A stretch of DNA of 64,000 bases from Cyprinodon diabolis (lineage: Eukaryota; Chordata; Actinopteri; Cyprinodontiformes; Cyprinodontidae): assembly GCA_030533445.1 (NCBI GenBank), contig JARPUW010000025.1, positions 496,001-560,000 of the forward strand, written 5' to 3'. The position numbers and the translations under genes are program-made. The notes beneath the pieces were generated by a model. It was not told where the DNA came from. It ran no database searches and was given only the letters and a program-made list of their open reading frames with translations. Shown in pieces: positions 37,226 to 51,409 of this stretch (its first letter is position 1; the number at the start of each line of letters is the position of its first letter).

Positions 37226-40200
37226 AACTAACAATATAAAGTAGATTTGAGCAGATGTTTTTGGTTCCAAGCTTCAAAACAGAAGGTGAGGCCAAAACGC
37301 TCTTTTCACAGTGAGATAATGCCATTTTGGCCTCTGGAGTTGTAACAGACAAACCATTAATGATACAGCCATGATCTTTTCTGGCAATCATCTAGTGCTG
37401 AAAACTAACAATATAAAGTAGATTTGAAAAGATGTTTTTGGTTCCAAGCTTCAAAACAGAAGTTGAGGCCAAAACGCTCTTTTCACAGTGAGATAATGCC
37501 ATTTTGGCCTCTGGAGTTGTAACAGACAAACCATTAATGATACAGCCATGATCTTTTCTGGCAATCATCTAGAGCTGAAAACGAACAATATAAAGTAGAT
37601 TTGAGCAGATGTTTTTGGTTACAAGCTTCAAAACAGAAGGTTTAGGCCAAAACGCTCTTTTTACAGTGAGATAATGCCATTTTGGCCTCTGGAGTTGTAA
37701 CAGACAAACCATTAATGATACAGCCATGATCTTTTCTGGCAATCATCTAGAGCTGAAAACTAACAATATAAAGTAGATTTGAGCAGATGTTTTTGCTTCC
37801 AAGCTTCAAAACAGAAGTTGAGGCCAAAACGCTCTTTTCACAGTGAGATAATGCCATTTTGGCCTCTGGAGTTGTAACAGACAAACCATTAATGATACAG
37901 CCATGATCTTTTCTGGCAATCATCTAGAGCTGAAAACTAACAATATAAAGTAGATTTGAGCAGATGTTTATGGTTCCAAGCTTCAAAACAGAAGTTGAGG
38001 CCAAAACGCTCATTTTACAGTGAGATAATGCCATTTTGGCCTCTGGAGTTGTAACAGACAAACCATTAATGATACAGCCATGATCTTTTCTGGCAATCAT
38101 CTAGTGCTGAAAACTAACAATATAAGGTAGATTTGAGCAGATGTTTTTGGTTACAAGCTTCAAAACAGAAGGTTGAGGCCAAAACGCTCTTTTCACAGTG
38201 AGATAATGCCATTTTGGCCTCTGGAGTTGTAACAGACAAACCATTAATGATACAGCCATGATCTTTTCTGGCAATCATCTAGAGCTGAAAACTAACAATA
38301 TAAAGTAGATTTGAGCAGATGTTTTTGGTTCCAAGCTTCAAAACAGAAGTTGAGGCCAAAACGCTCTTTTCACAGTGAGATAATGCCATTGTGGCCTCTG
38401 GAGTTGTAACAGACAAACCATTAATGATACAGCCATGATCTTTTCTGGCAATCATCTAGAGCTGAAAACTAACAATATAAAGTAGATTTGAGCAGATGTT
38501 TTTGGTTCCAAGCTTCAAAACAGAAGTTGAGGCCAAAACGCTCTTTTCACAGTGAGATAATGCCATTTTGGCCTCTGGAGTTGTAACAGACAAACCATTA
38601 ATGATACAGCCATGATCTTTTCTGGCAATCATCTAGAGCTGAAAACTAACAATATAAAGTAGATATGAGCAGATGTTTTTGGTTCCAAGCTTCAAAACAG
38701 AAGTTGAGGCCAAAACGCTCTTTTCACAGTGAGATAATGCCATTTTGGCCTCTGGAGTTGTAACAGACAAACCATTAATGATACAGCCATGATCTTTTCT
38801 GGCAATCATCTAGTGCTGAAAACTAACAATATAAAGTAGATTTGAGCAGATGTTTTTGGTTCCAAGCTTCAAAACAGAAGGTGAGGCCAAAACGCTCTTT
38901 TCACAGTGAGATAATGCCATTTTGGCCTCTGGAGTTGTAACAGACAAACCATTAATGATACAGCCATGATCTTTTCTGGCAATCATCTAGAGCTGAAAAC
39001 GAACAATATAAAGTAGATTTGAGCAGATGTTTTTGGTTACAAGCTTCAAAACAGAAGGTTGAGGCCAAAACGCTCTTTTTACAGTGAGATAATGCCATTT
39101 TGGCCTCTGGAGTTGTAACAGACAAACCATTAATGATACAGCCATGATCTTTTCTGGCAATCATCTAGAGCTGAAAACTAACAATATAAAGTAGATTTGA
39201 GCAGATGTTTTTGCTTCCAAGCTTCAAAACAGAAGTTGAGGCCAAAACGCTCTTTTCACAGTGAGATAATGCCATTTTGGCCTCTGGAGTTGTAACAGAC
39301 AAACCATTAATGATACAGCCATGATCTTTTCTGGCAATCATCTAGAGCTGAAAACTAACAATATAAAGTAGATTTGAGCAGATGTTTTTGGTTCCAAGCT
39401 TCAAAACAGAAGTTGAGGCCAAAACGCTCATTTTACAGTGAGATAATGCCATTTTGGCCTCTGGAGTTGTAACAGACAAACCATTAATGATACAGCCATG
39501 ATCTTTTCTGGCAATAATCTAGTGCTGAAAACTAACAATATAAAGTAGATTTGAGCAGATGTTTTTGGTTCCAAGCTTCAAAACAGAAGTTGAGGCCAAA
39601 ACGCTCTTTTCACAGTGAGATAATGCCATTTTGGCCTCTGGAGTTGTAACAGACAAACCATTAATGATACAGCCATGATCTTTTCTGGCAATCATCTAGT
39701 GCTGAAAACTAACAATATAAAGTAGATTTGAGCAGATGTTTTTGGTTCCAAGCTTCAAAACAGAAGTTGAGGCCAAAACGCTCTTTTCACAGTGAGATAA
39801 TGCCATTTTGGCCTCTGGAGTTGTAACAGACAAACCATTAATGATACAGCCATGATCTTTTCTGGCAATCATCTAGAGCTGAAAACTAAAAATATAAAGT
39901 AGATTTGAGCAGATGTTTTTGGTTACAAGCTTCAAAACAGAAGGTTGAGGCCAAAACGCTCTTTTCACAGTGAGATAATGCCATTTTGGCCTCTGGAGTT
40001 GTAACAGACAAACCATTAATGATACAGCCATGATCTTTTCTGGCAATCATCTAGAGCTGAAAACGAACAATATAAAGTAGATTTGAGCAGATGTTTTTGG
40101 TTACAAGCTTCAAAACAGAAGGTTGAGGCCAAAACGCTCTTTTCACAGTGAGATAATGCCATTTTGGCCTCTGGAGTTGTAACAGACAAACCATTAATGA

Positions 40201-42012
40201 TACAGCCATGATCTTTTCTGGCAATCATCTAGAGCTGAAAACTAACAATATAAAGTAGATTTGAGCAGATGTTTTTGGTTCCAAGCTTCAAAACAGAAGT
40301 TGAGGCCAAAACGCTCTTTTCACAGTGAGATAATGCCATTTTGGCCTCTGGAGTTGTAACAGACAAACCATTAATGATACAGCCATGATCTTTTCTGGCA
40401 ATCATCTAGAGCTGAAAACTAACAATATAAAGTAGATTTGAGCAGATGTTTTTGGTTACAAGCTTCAAAACAGAAGGTTGAGGCCAAAACGTTCTTTTCA
40501 CAGTGAGATAATGCCATTTTGGCCTTTGGAGTTGTAACAGACAAACCATTAATGATACAGCCATGATCTTTTCTGGCAATCATCTAGAGCTGAAAACTAA
40601 CAATATAAAGTAGATTTGAGCAGATGTTTATGGTTCCAAGCTTCAAAACAGAAGTTGAGGCCAAAACGCTCATTTCACAGTGAGATAATGCCATTTTGGC
40701 CTCTGGAGTTGTAACAGACAAACCATTAATGATACAGCCATGATCTTTTCTGGCAATCATCTAGAGCTGAAAACTAACAATATAAAGTAGATTTGAGCAG
40801 ATGTTTATGGTTCCAAGCTTCAAAACAGAAGTTGAGGCCAAAACGCTCATTTCACAGTGAGATAATGCCATTTTGGCCTCTGGAGTTGTAACAGACAAAC
40901 CATTAATGATACAGCCATTATCTTTTCTGGCAATCATCTAGTGCTGAAAACTAACAATATAAAGTAGATTTGAGCAGATGTTTTTGGTTCCAAGCTTCAA
41001 AACAGAAGTTGAGGCCAAAACGCTCTTTTCACAGTGAGATAATGCCATTTTGGCCTTTGGAGTTGTAACAGACAAACCATTAATGATACAGCCATGATCT
41101 TTTCTGGCAATCATCTAGAGCTGAAAACGAACAATATAAAGTAGATTTGAGCAGATGTTTTTGGTTACAAGCTTCAAAACAGAAGGTTGAGGCCAAAACG
41201 CTCTTTTCACAGTGAGATAATGCCATTTTGGCCTCTGGAGTTGTAACAGACAAACCATTAATGATACAGCCATGATCTTTTCTGGCAATCATCTAGTGCT
41301 GAAAACTAACAATATAAAGTAGATTTGAGCAGATGTTTTTGGTTCCAAGCTTCAAAACAGAAGGTGAGGCCAAAACGCTCTTTTCACAGTGAGATAATGC
41401 CATCTTGGCCTCTGGAGTTGTAACAGACAAACCATTAATGATACAGCCATGATCTTTTCTGGCAATCATCTAGAGCTGAAAACTAACAATATAAAGTAGA
41501 TTTGAGCAGATGTTTTTGGTTCCAAGCTTCAAAACAGAAGTTGAGGCCAAAACGCTCTTTTCACAGTGAGATAATGCCATTTTGGCCTCTGGAGTTGTAA
41601 CAGACAAACCATTAATGATACAGCCATGATCTTTTCTGGCAATCATCTAGTGCTGAAAACTAACAATATAAAGTAGATTTGAGCAGATGTTTTTGGTTCC
41701 AAGCTTCAAAACAGAAGTTGAGGCCAAAACGTTCTTTTCACAGTGAGATAATGCCATTTTGGCCTTTGGAGTTGTAACAGACAAACCATTAATGATACAG
41801 CCATGATCTTTTCTGGCAATCATCTAGAGCTGAAAACGAACAATATAAAGTAGATTTGAGCAGATGTTTTTGGTTACAAGCTTCAAAACAGAAGGTTGAG
41901 GCCAAAACGCTCTTTTCACAGTGAGATAATGCCATTTTGGCCTCTGGAGTTGTAACAGACAAACCATTAATGATACAGCCATGATCTTTTCTGGCAATCA
42001 TCTAGAGCTGAA
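36339..42012 (+). repeat. 32-monomer higher-order unit, copy 1 (5674 bp)
   Basis: Order: K(G32C,G38T) twice, C(A85C,G86C), C(A30T)x, B(C151A)x, Fx, B(G26A,C27A), gK(G63T,C82T), B(G39C), C(C82T)x, K(A15G), B(T102G), B, B(T22A)x, F, gK(C82T), B(G39C), B(T78A,C82T,C164A)x, Bx, B, K(C7A), gK, B, Kq, C, C(G148T)x, J, gKx, F(T101C), Bx, Q, gK. Many of these changes are found only in this family. The first half is new; the last eleven monomers are the cassette shared with 21802-23752. Confidence 0.9.
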
Positions 42013-45000
42013 AACTAACAATATAAAGTAGATTTGAGCAGATCTTTTTTGTTACAAGCTTCAAAACAGAAGGTTGAGGCCAAAACGCTCTTTTCACAGT
42101 GAGATAATGCCATTTTGGCCTCTGGAGTTGTAACAGACAAACCATTAATGATACAGCCATGATCTTTTCTGGCAATCATCTAGAGCTGAAAACTAACAAT
42201 ATAAAGTAGATTTGAGCAGATCTTTTTTGTTACAAGCTTCAAAACAGAAGGTTGAGGCCAAAACGCTCTTTTCACAGTGAGATAATGCCATTTTGGCCTC
42301 TGGAGTTGTAACAGACAAACCATTAATGATACAGCCATGATCTTTTCTGGCAATCATCTAGAGCTGAAAACTAACAATATAAAGTAGATTTGAGCAGATG
42401 TTTATGGTTCCAAGCTTCAAAACAGAAGTTGAGGCCAAAACGCTCATTTCACCCTGAGATAATGCCATTTTGGCCTCTGGAGTTGTAACAGACAAACCAT
42501 TAATGATACAGCCATGATCTTTTCTGGCAATCATCTAGAGCTGAAAACTAACAATATAAAGTAGATTTGAGCAGTTGTTTATGGTTCCAAGCTTCAAAAC
42601 AGAAGTTGAGGCCAAAACGCTCATTTCACAGTGAGATAATGCCATTTTGGCCTCTGGAGTTGTAACAGACAAACCATTAATGATACAGCCATGATCTTTT
42701 CTGGCAATCATCTAGTGCTGAAAACTAACAATATAAAGTAGATTTGAGCAGATGTTTTTGGTTCCAAGCTTCAAAACAGAAGTTGAGGCCAAAACGCTCT
42801 TTTCACAGTGAGATAATGCCATTTTGGCCTCTGGAGTTGTAACAGACAAACCATTAATGATACAGCCATGATATTTTCTGGCAATCATCTAGTGCTGAAA
42901 ACTAACAATATAAAGTAGATTTGAGCAGATGTTTTTGGTTCCAAGCTTCAAAACAGAAGGTGAGGCCAAAACGCTCTTTTCACAGTGAGATAATGCCATT
43001 TTGGCCTCTGGAGTTGTAACAGACAAACCATTAATGATACAGCCATGATCTTTTCTGGCAATCATCTAGTGCTGAAAACTAACAATATAAAGTAGATTTG
43101 AAAAGATGTTTTTGGTTCCAAGCTTCAAAACAGAAGTTGAGGCCAAAACGCTCTTTTCACAGTGAGATAATGCCATTTTGGCCTCTGGAGTTGTAACAGA
43201 CAAACCATTAATGATACAGCCATGATCTTTTCTGGCAATCATCTAGAGCTGAAAACGAACAATATAAAGTAGATTTGAGCAGATGTTTTTGGTTACAAGC
43301 TTCAAAACAGAAGGTTTAGGCCAAAACGCTCTTTTTACAGTGAGATAATGCCATTTTGGCCTCTGGAGTTGTAACAGACAAACCATTAATGATACAGCCA
43401 TGATCTTTTCTGGCAATCATCTAGAGCTGAAAACTAACAATATAAAGTAGATTTGAGCAGATGTTTTTGCTTCCAAGCTTCAAAACAGAAGTTGAGGCCA
43501 AAACGCTCTTTTCACAGTGAGATAATGCCATTTTGGCCTCTGGAGTTGTAACAGACAAACCATTAATGATACAGCCATGATCTTTTCTGGCAATCATCTA
43601 GAGCTGAAAACTAACAATATAAAGTAGATTTGAGCAGATGTTTATGGTTCCAAGCTTCAAAACAGAAGTTGAGGCCAAAACGCTCATTTTACAGTGAGAT
43701 AATGCCATTTTGGCCTCTGGAGTTGTAACAGACAAACCATTAATGATACAGCCATGATCTTTTCTGGCAATCATCTAGTGCTGAAAACTAACAATATAAG
43801 GTAGATTTGAGCAGATGTTTTTGGTTACAAGCTTCAAAACAGAAGGTTGAGGCCAAAACGCTCTTTTCACAGTGAGATAATGCCATTTTGGCCTCTGGAG
43901 TTGTAACAGACAAACCATTAATGATACAGCCATGATCTTTTCTGGCAATCATCTAGAGCTGAAAACTAACAATATAAAGTAGATTTGAGCAGATGTTTTT
44001 GGTTCCAAGCTTCAAAACAGAAGTTGAGGCCAAAACGCTCTTTTCACAGTGAGATAATGCCATTGTGGCCTCTGGAGTTGTAACAGACAAACCATTAATG
44101 ATACAGCCATGATCTTTTCTGGCAATCATCTAGAGCTGAAAACTAACAATATAAAGTAGATTTGAGCAGATGTTTTTGGTTCCAAGCTTCAAAACAGAAG
44201 TTGAGGCCAAAACGCTCTTTTCACAGTGAGATAATGCCATTTTGGCCTCTGGAGTTGTAACAGACAAACCATTAATGATACAGCCATGATCTTTTCTGGC
44301 AATCATCTAGAGCTGAAAACTAACAATATAAAGTAGATATGAGCAGATGTTTTTGGTTCCAAGCTTCAAAACAGAAGTTGAGGCCAAAACGCTCTTTTCA
44401 CAGTGAGATAATGCCATTTTGGCCTCTGGAGTTGTAACAGACAAACCATTAATGATACAGCCATGATCTTTTCTGGCAATCATCTAGTGCTGAAAACTAA
44501 CAATATAAAGTAGATTTGAGCAGATGTTTTTGGTTCCAAGCTTCAAAACAGAAGGTGAGGCCAAAACGCTCTTTTCACAGTGAGATAATGCCATTTTGGC
44601 CTCTGGAGTTGTAACAGACAAACCATTAATGATACAGCCATGATCTTTTCTGGCAATCATCTAGAGCTGAAAACGAACAATATAAAGTAGATTTGAGCAG
44701 ATGTTTTTGGTTACAAGCTTCAAAACAGAAGGTTGAGGCCAAAACGCTCTTTTTACAGTGAGATAATGCCATTTTGGCCTCTGGAGTTGTAACAGACAAA
44801 CCATTAATGATACAGCCATGATCTTTTCTGGCAATCATCTAGAGCTGAAAACTAACAATATAAAGTAGATTTGAGCAGATGTTTTTGCTTCCAAGCTTCA
44901 AAACAGAAGTTGAGGCCAAAACGCTCTTTTCACAGTGAGATAATGCCATTTTGGCCTCTGGAGTTGTAACAGACAAACCATTAATGATACAGCCATGATC

Positions 45001-47686
45001 TTTTCTGGCAATCATCTAGAGCTGAAAACTAACAATATAAAGTAGATTTGAGCAGATGTTTTTGGTTCCAAGCTTCAAAACAGAAGTTGAGGCCAAAACG
45101 CTCATTTTACAGTGAGATAATGCCATTTTGGCCTCTGGAGTTGTAACAGACAAACCATTAATGATACAGCCATGATCTTTTCTGGCAATAATCTAGTGCT
45201 GAAAACTAACAATATAAAGTAGATTTGAGCAGATGTTTTTGGTTCCAAGCTTCAAAACAGAAGTTGAGGCCAAAACGCTCTTTTCACAGTGAGATAATGC
45301 CATTTTGGCCTCTGGAGTTGTAACAGACAAACCATTAATGATACAGCCATGATCTTTTCTGGCAATCATCTAGTGCTGAAAACTAACAATATAAAGTAGA
45401 TTTGAGCAGATGTTTTTGGTTCCAAGCTTCAAAACAGAAGTTGAGGCCAAAACGCTCTTTTCACAGTGAGATAATGCCATTTTGGCCTCTGGAGTTGTAA
45501 CAGACAAACCATTAATGATACAGCCATGATCTTTTCTGGCAATCATCTAGAGCTGAAAACTAAAAATATAAAGTAGATTTGAGCAGATGTTTTTGGTTAC
45601 AAGCTTCAAAACAGAAGGTTGAGGCCAAAACGCTCTTTTCACAGTGAGATAATGCCATTTTGGCCTCTGGAGTTGTAACAGACAAACCATTAATGATACA
45701 GCCATGATCTTTTCTGGCAATCATCTAGAGCTGAAAACGAACAATATAAAGTAGATTTGAGCAGATGTTTTTGGTTACAAGCTTCAAAACAGAAGGTTGA
45801 GGCCAAAACGCTCTTTTCACAGTGAGATAATGCCATTTTGGCCTCTGGAGTTGTAACAGACAAACCATTAATGATACAGCCATGATCTTTTCTGGCAATC
45901 ATCTAGAGCTGAAAACTAACAATATAAAGTAGATTTGAGCAGATGTTTTTGGTTCCAAGCTTCAAAACAGAAGTTGAGGCCAAAACGCTCTTTTCACAGT
46001 GAGATAATGCCATTTTGGCCTCTGGAGTTGTAACAGACAAACCATTAATGATACAGCCATGATCTTTTCTGGCAATCATCTAGAGCTGAAAACTAACAAT
46101 ATAAAGTAGATTTGAGCAGATGTTTTTGGTTACAAGCTTCAAAACAGAAGGTTGAGGCCAAAACGTTCTTTTCACAGTGAGATAATGCCATTTTGGCCTT
46201 TGGAGTTGTAACAGACAAACCATTAATGATACAGCCATGATCTTTTCTGGCAATCATCTAGAGCTGAAAACTAACAATATAAAGTAGATTTGAGCAGATG
46301 TTTATGGTTCCAAGCTTCAAAACAGAAGTTGAGGCCAAAACGCTCATTTCACAGTGAGATAATGCCATTTTGGCCTCTGGAGTTGTAACAGACAAACCAT
46401 TAATGATACAGCCATGATCTTTTCTGGCAATCATCTAGAGCTGAAAACTAACAATATAAAGTAGATTTGAGCAGATGTTTATGGTTCCAAGCTTCAAAAC
46501 AGAAGTTGAGGCCAAAACGCTCATTTCACAGTGAGATAATGCCATTTTGGCCTCTGGAGTTGTAACAGACAAACCATTAATGATACAGCCATTATCTTTT
46601 CTGGCAATCATCTAGTGCTGAAAACTAACAATATAAAGTAGATTTGAGCAGATGTTTTTGGTTCCAAGCTTCAAAACAGAAGTTGAGGCCAAAACGCTCT
46701 TTTCACAGTGAGATAATGCCATTTTGGCCTTTGGAGTTGTAACAGACAAACCATTAATGATACAGCCATGATCTTTTCTGGCAATCATCTAGAGCTGAAA
46801 ACGAACAATATAAAGTAGATTTGAGCAGATGTTTTTGGTTACAAGCTTCAAAACAGAAGGTTGAGGCCAAAACGCTCTTTTCACAGTGAGATAATGCCAT
46901 TTTGGCCTCTGGAGTTGTAACAGACAAACCATTAATGATACAGCCATGATCTTTTCTGGCAATCATCTAGTGCTGAAAACTAACAATATAAAGTAGATTT
47001 GAGCAGATGTTTTTGGTTCCAAGCTTCAAAACAGAAGGTGAGGCCAAAACGCTCTTTTCACAGTGAGATAATGCCATCTTGGCCTCTGGAGTTGTAACAG
47101 ACAAACCATTAATGATACAGCCATGATCTTTTCTGGCAATCATCTAGAGCTGAAAACTAACAATATAAAGTAGATTTGAGCAGATGTTTTTGGTTCCAAG
47201 CTTCAAAACAGAAGTTGAGGCCAAAACGCTCTTTTCACAGTGAGATAATGCCATTTTGGCCTCTGGAGTTGTAACAGACAAACCATTAATGATACAGCCA
47301 TGATCTTTTCTGGCAATCATCTAGTGCTGAAAACTAACAATATAAAGTAGATTTGAGCAGATGTTTTTGGTTCCAAGCTTCAAAACAGAAGTTGAGGCCA
47401 AAACGTTCTTTTCACAGTGAGATAATGCCATTTTGGCCTTTGGAGTTGTAACAGACAAACCATTAATGATACAGCCATGATCTTTTCTGGCAATCATCTA
47501 GAGCTGAAAACGAACAATATAAAGTAGATTTGAGCAGATGTTTTTGGTTACAAGCTTCAAAACAGAAGGTTGAGGCCAAAACGCTCTTTTCACAGTGAGA
47601 TAATGCCATTTTGGCCTCTGGAGTTGTAACAGACAAACCATTAATGATACAGCCATGATCTTTTCTGGCAATCATCTAGAGCTGAA
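42013..47686 (+). repeat. 32-monomer higher-order unit, copy 2 (5674 bp)
   Basis: It follows copy 1 directly, with identical order and length. Every private marker I checked is repeated at an offset of 5674 bp: A85C/G86C, A30T, C151A, G26A/C27A, G63T, A15G, T102G, C7A, C164A, G148T and T101C. I found no difference between the copies by eye, so they look like a very recent tandem duplication or an assembly duplicate. Confidence 0.9.
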
Positions 47687-50600
47687 AACTAACAATATAA
47701 AGTAGATTTGAGCAGATGTTTTTGGTTCCAAGCTTCAAAACAGAAGTTGAGGCCAAAACGCTCTTTTCACAGTGAGATAATGCCATTTTGGCCTCTGGAG
47801 TTGTAACAGACAAACCATTAATGATACAGCCATGATCTTTTCTGGCAATCATCTAGAGCTGAAAACTAACAATATAAAGTAGATTTGAGCAGATGTTTTT
47901 GGTTACAAGCTTCAAAACAGAAGGTTGAGGCCAAAACGTTCTTTTCACAGTGAGATAATGCCATTTTGGCCTTTGGAGTTGTAACAGACAAACCATTAAT
48001 GATACAGCCATGATCTTTTCTGGCAATCATCTAGAGCTGAAAACTAACAATATAAAGTAGATTTGAGCAGATGTTTATGGTTCCAAGCTTCAAAACAGAA
48101 GTTGAGGCCAAAACGCTCATTTCACAGTGAGATAATGCCATTTTGGCCTCTGGAGTTGTAACAGACAAACCATTAATGATACAGCCATGATCTTTTCTGG
48201 CAATCATCTAGAGCTGAAAACTAACAATATAAAGTAGATTTGAGCAGATGTTTATGGTTCCAAGCTTCAAAACAGAAGTTGAGGCCAAAACGCTCATTTC
48301 ACAGTGAGATAATGCCATTTTGGCCTCTGGAGTTGTAACAGACAAACCATTAATGATACAGCCATTATCTTTTCTGGCAATCATCTAGTGCTGAAAACTA
48401 ACAATATAAAGTAGATTTGAGCAGATGTTTTTGGTTCCAAGCTTCAAAACAGAAGTTGAGGCCAAAACGCTCTTTTCACAGTGAGATAATGCCATTTTGG
48501 CCTTTGGAGTTGTAACAGACAAACCATTAATGATACAGCCATGATCTTTTCTGGCAATCATCTAGAGCTGAAAACGAACAATATAAAGTAGATTTGAGCA
48601 GATGTTTTTGGTTACAAGCTTCAAAACAGAAGGTTGAGGCCAAAACGCTCTTTTCACAGTGAGATAATGCCATTTTGGCCTCTGGAGTTGTAACAGACAA
48701 ACCATTAATGATACAGCCATGATCTTTTCTGGCAATCATCTAGTGCTGAAAACTAACAATATAAAGTAGATTTGAGCAGATGTTTTTGGTTCCAAGCTTC
48801 AAAACAGAAGTTGAGGCCAAAACGCTCTTTTCACAGTGAGATAATGCCATTTTGGCCTCTGGAGTTGTAACAGACAAACAATTAATGATACAGCCATGAT
48901 CTTTTCTGGCAATCATCTAGAGCTGAAAACTAACAATATAAAGTAGATTTGAGCAGAAGTTTTTGGTTCCAAGCTTCAAAACAGAAGTTGAGGCCAAAAC
49001 GCTCTTTTCACAGTGAGATAATGCCATTTTGGCCTCTGGAGTTGTAACAGACAAACCATTAATGATACAGCCATGATCTTTTCTGGCAATCATCTAGAGC
49101 TGAAAACGAACAATAAAAAGTAGATTTGAGCAGATGTTTTTGGTTACAAGCTTCAAAACAGAAGGTTGAGGCCAAAACGCTCTTTTCACAGTGAGATAAT
49201 GCCATTTTGGCCTCTGGAGTTGTAACAGACAAACCATTAATGATACAGCCATGATCTTTTCTGGCAATCATCTAGAGCTGAAAACTAACAATATAAAGTA
49301 GATTTGAGCAGATGTTTTTGGTTACAAGCTTCAAAACAGAAGGTTGAGGCCAAAACGCTCTTTTCACAGTGAGATAATGCCATTTTGGCCTCTGGAGTTG
49401 TAACAGACAGACCATTAATGATACAGCCATGATCTTTTCTGGCAATCATCTAGAGCTGAAAACTAACAATATAAAGTAGATTTGAGCAGATGTTTTTGGT
49501 TCCAAGCTTCGAAACAGAAGTTGAGGCCAAAACGCTCTTTTCACAGTGAGATAATGCCATTTTGGCCTCTGGAGTTGTAACAGACAAACCATTAATGATA
49601 CAGCCATGATCTTTTCTGGCAATCATCTAGAGCTGAAAACTAACAATATAAAGTAGATTTGAGCAGATGTTTTTGGTTACAAGCTTCAAAACAGAAGTTG
49701 AGGCCAAAACGCTCATTTCACAGTGAGATAATGCCATTTTGGCCTCTGGAGTTGTAACAGACAAACCATTAATGATACAGCCATGATCTTTTCTGGCAAT
49801 CATCTAGAGCTGAAAACTAACAATATAAAGTAGATTTGAGCAGATGTTTTTGGTTACAAGCTTCAAAACAGAAGTTGAGGCCAAAACGCTCTTTTCACAG
49901 TGAGATAATGCCATTTTGGCCTCTGGAGTTGTAACAGACAAACCATTAATGATACAGCCATGATCTTTTCTGGCAATCATCTAGAGCTGAAAACTAACAA
50001 TATAAAGTAGATTTGAGCAGATGTTTTTGGTTACAAGCTTCAAAACAGAAGGTTGAGGCCAAAACGCTCTTTTCACAGTGAGATAATGCCATTTTGGCCT
50101 CTGGAGTTGTAACAGACAAACCATTAATGATACAGCCATGATCTTTTCTGGCAATCATCTAGAGCTGAAAACTAACAATATAAAGTAGATTTGAGCAGAT
50201 GTTTTTGGTTCCAAGCTTCAAAACAGAAGTTGAGGCCAAAACGCTCTTTTCACAGTGAGATAATGCCATTTTGGCCTCTGGAGTTGTAACAGACAAACCA
50301 TTAATGATACAGCCATGATCTTTTCTGGCAATCATCTAGTGCTGAAAACTAACAATATAAAGTAGATTTGAGCAGATGTTTTTGGTTCCAAGCTTCAAAA
50401 CAGAAGTTGAGGCCAAAACGTTCTTTTCACAGTGAGATAATGCCATTTTGGCCTTTGGAGTTGTAACAGACAAACCATTAATGATACAGCCATGATCTTT
50501 TCTGGCAATCATCTAGAGCTGAAAACGAACAATATAAAGTAGATTTGAGCAGATGTTTTTGGTTCCAAGCTTCAAAACAGAAGTTGAGGCCAAAACGCTC

Positions 50601-51409
50601 TTTTCACAGTGAGATAATGCCATTTTGGCCTCTGGAGTTGTAACAGACAAACCATTAATGATACAGCCATGATCTTTTCTGGCAATCATCTAGAGCTGAA
50701 AACTAACAATATAAAGTAGATTTGAGCAGATGTTTTTGGTTACAAGCTTCAAAACAGAAGGTTGAGGCCAAAACGCTCTTTTCACAGTGAGATAATGCCA
50801 TTTTGGCCTCTGGAGTTGTAACAGACAGACCATTAATGATACAGCCATGATCTTTTCTGGCAATCATCTAGAGCTGAAAACTAACAATATAAAGTAGATT
50901 TGAGCAGATGTTTTTGGTTCCAAGCTTCGAAACAGAAGTTGAGGCCAAAACGCTCTTTTCACAGTGAGATAATGCCATTTTGGCCTCTGGAGTTGTAACA
51001 GACAAACCATTAATGATACAGCCATGATCTTTTCTGGCAATCATCTAGAGCTGAAAACTAACAATATAAAGTAGATTTGAGCAGATGTTTTTGGTTACAA
51101 GCTTCAAAACAGAAGTTGAGGCCAAAACGCTCATTTCACAGTGAGATAATGCCATTTTGGCCTCTGGAGTTGTAACAGACAAACCATTAATGATACAGCC
51201 ATGATCTTTTCTGGCAATCATCTAGTGCTGAAAACTAACAATATAAAGTAGATTTGAGCAGATGTTTTTGGTTACAAGCTTCAAAACAGAAGTTGAGGCC
51301 AAAACGCTCTTTTCACAGTGAGATAATGCCATTTTGGCCTCTGGAGTTGTAACAGACAAACCATTAATGATACAGCCATGATCTTTTCTGGCAATCATCT
51401 AGAGCTGAA
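47687..51409 (+). repeat. return to Q/Kq-type higher-order sequence
   Basis: Order: B, Kq, C, C(G148T)x, J, gKx, B(C130A), B(T31A), gK(T12A), K(A127G), R, D, E, K, Bx, Q, gB, K(A127G), R, Dx, E. It resembles the units at 23753-27121. The monomer at 48751-48927 is a hybrid: it follows gKx as the F(T101C) monomer does elsewhere, but carries C130A without G16C. K(A127G)-R-D-E occurs twice, eight monomers apart (49283 and 50701). Confidence 0.85.
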
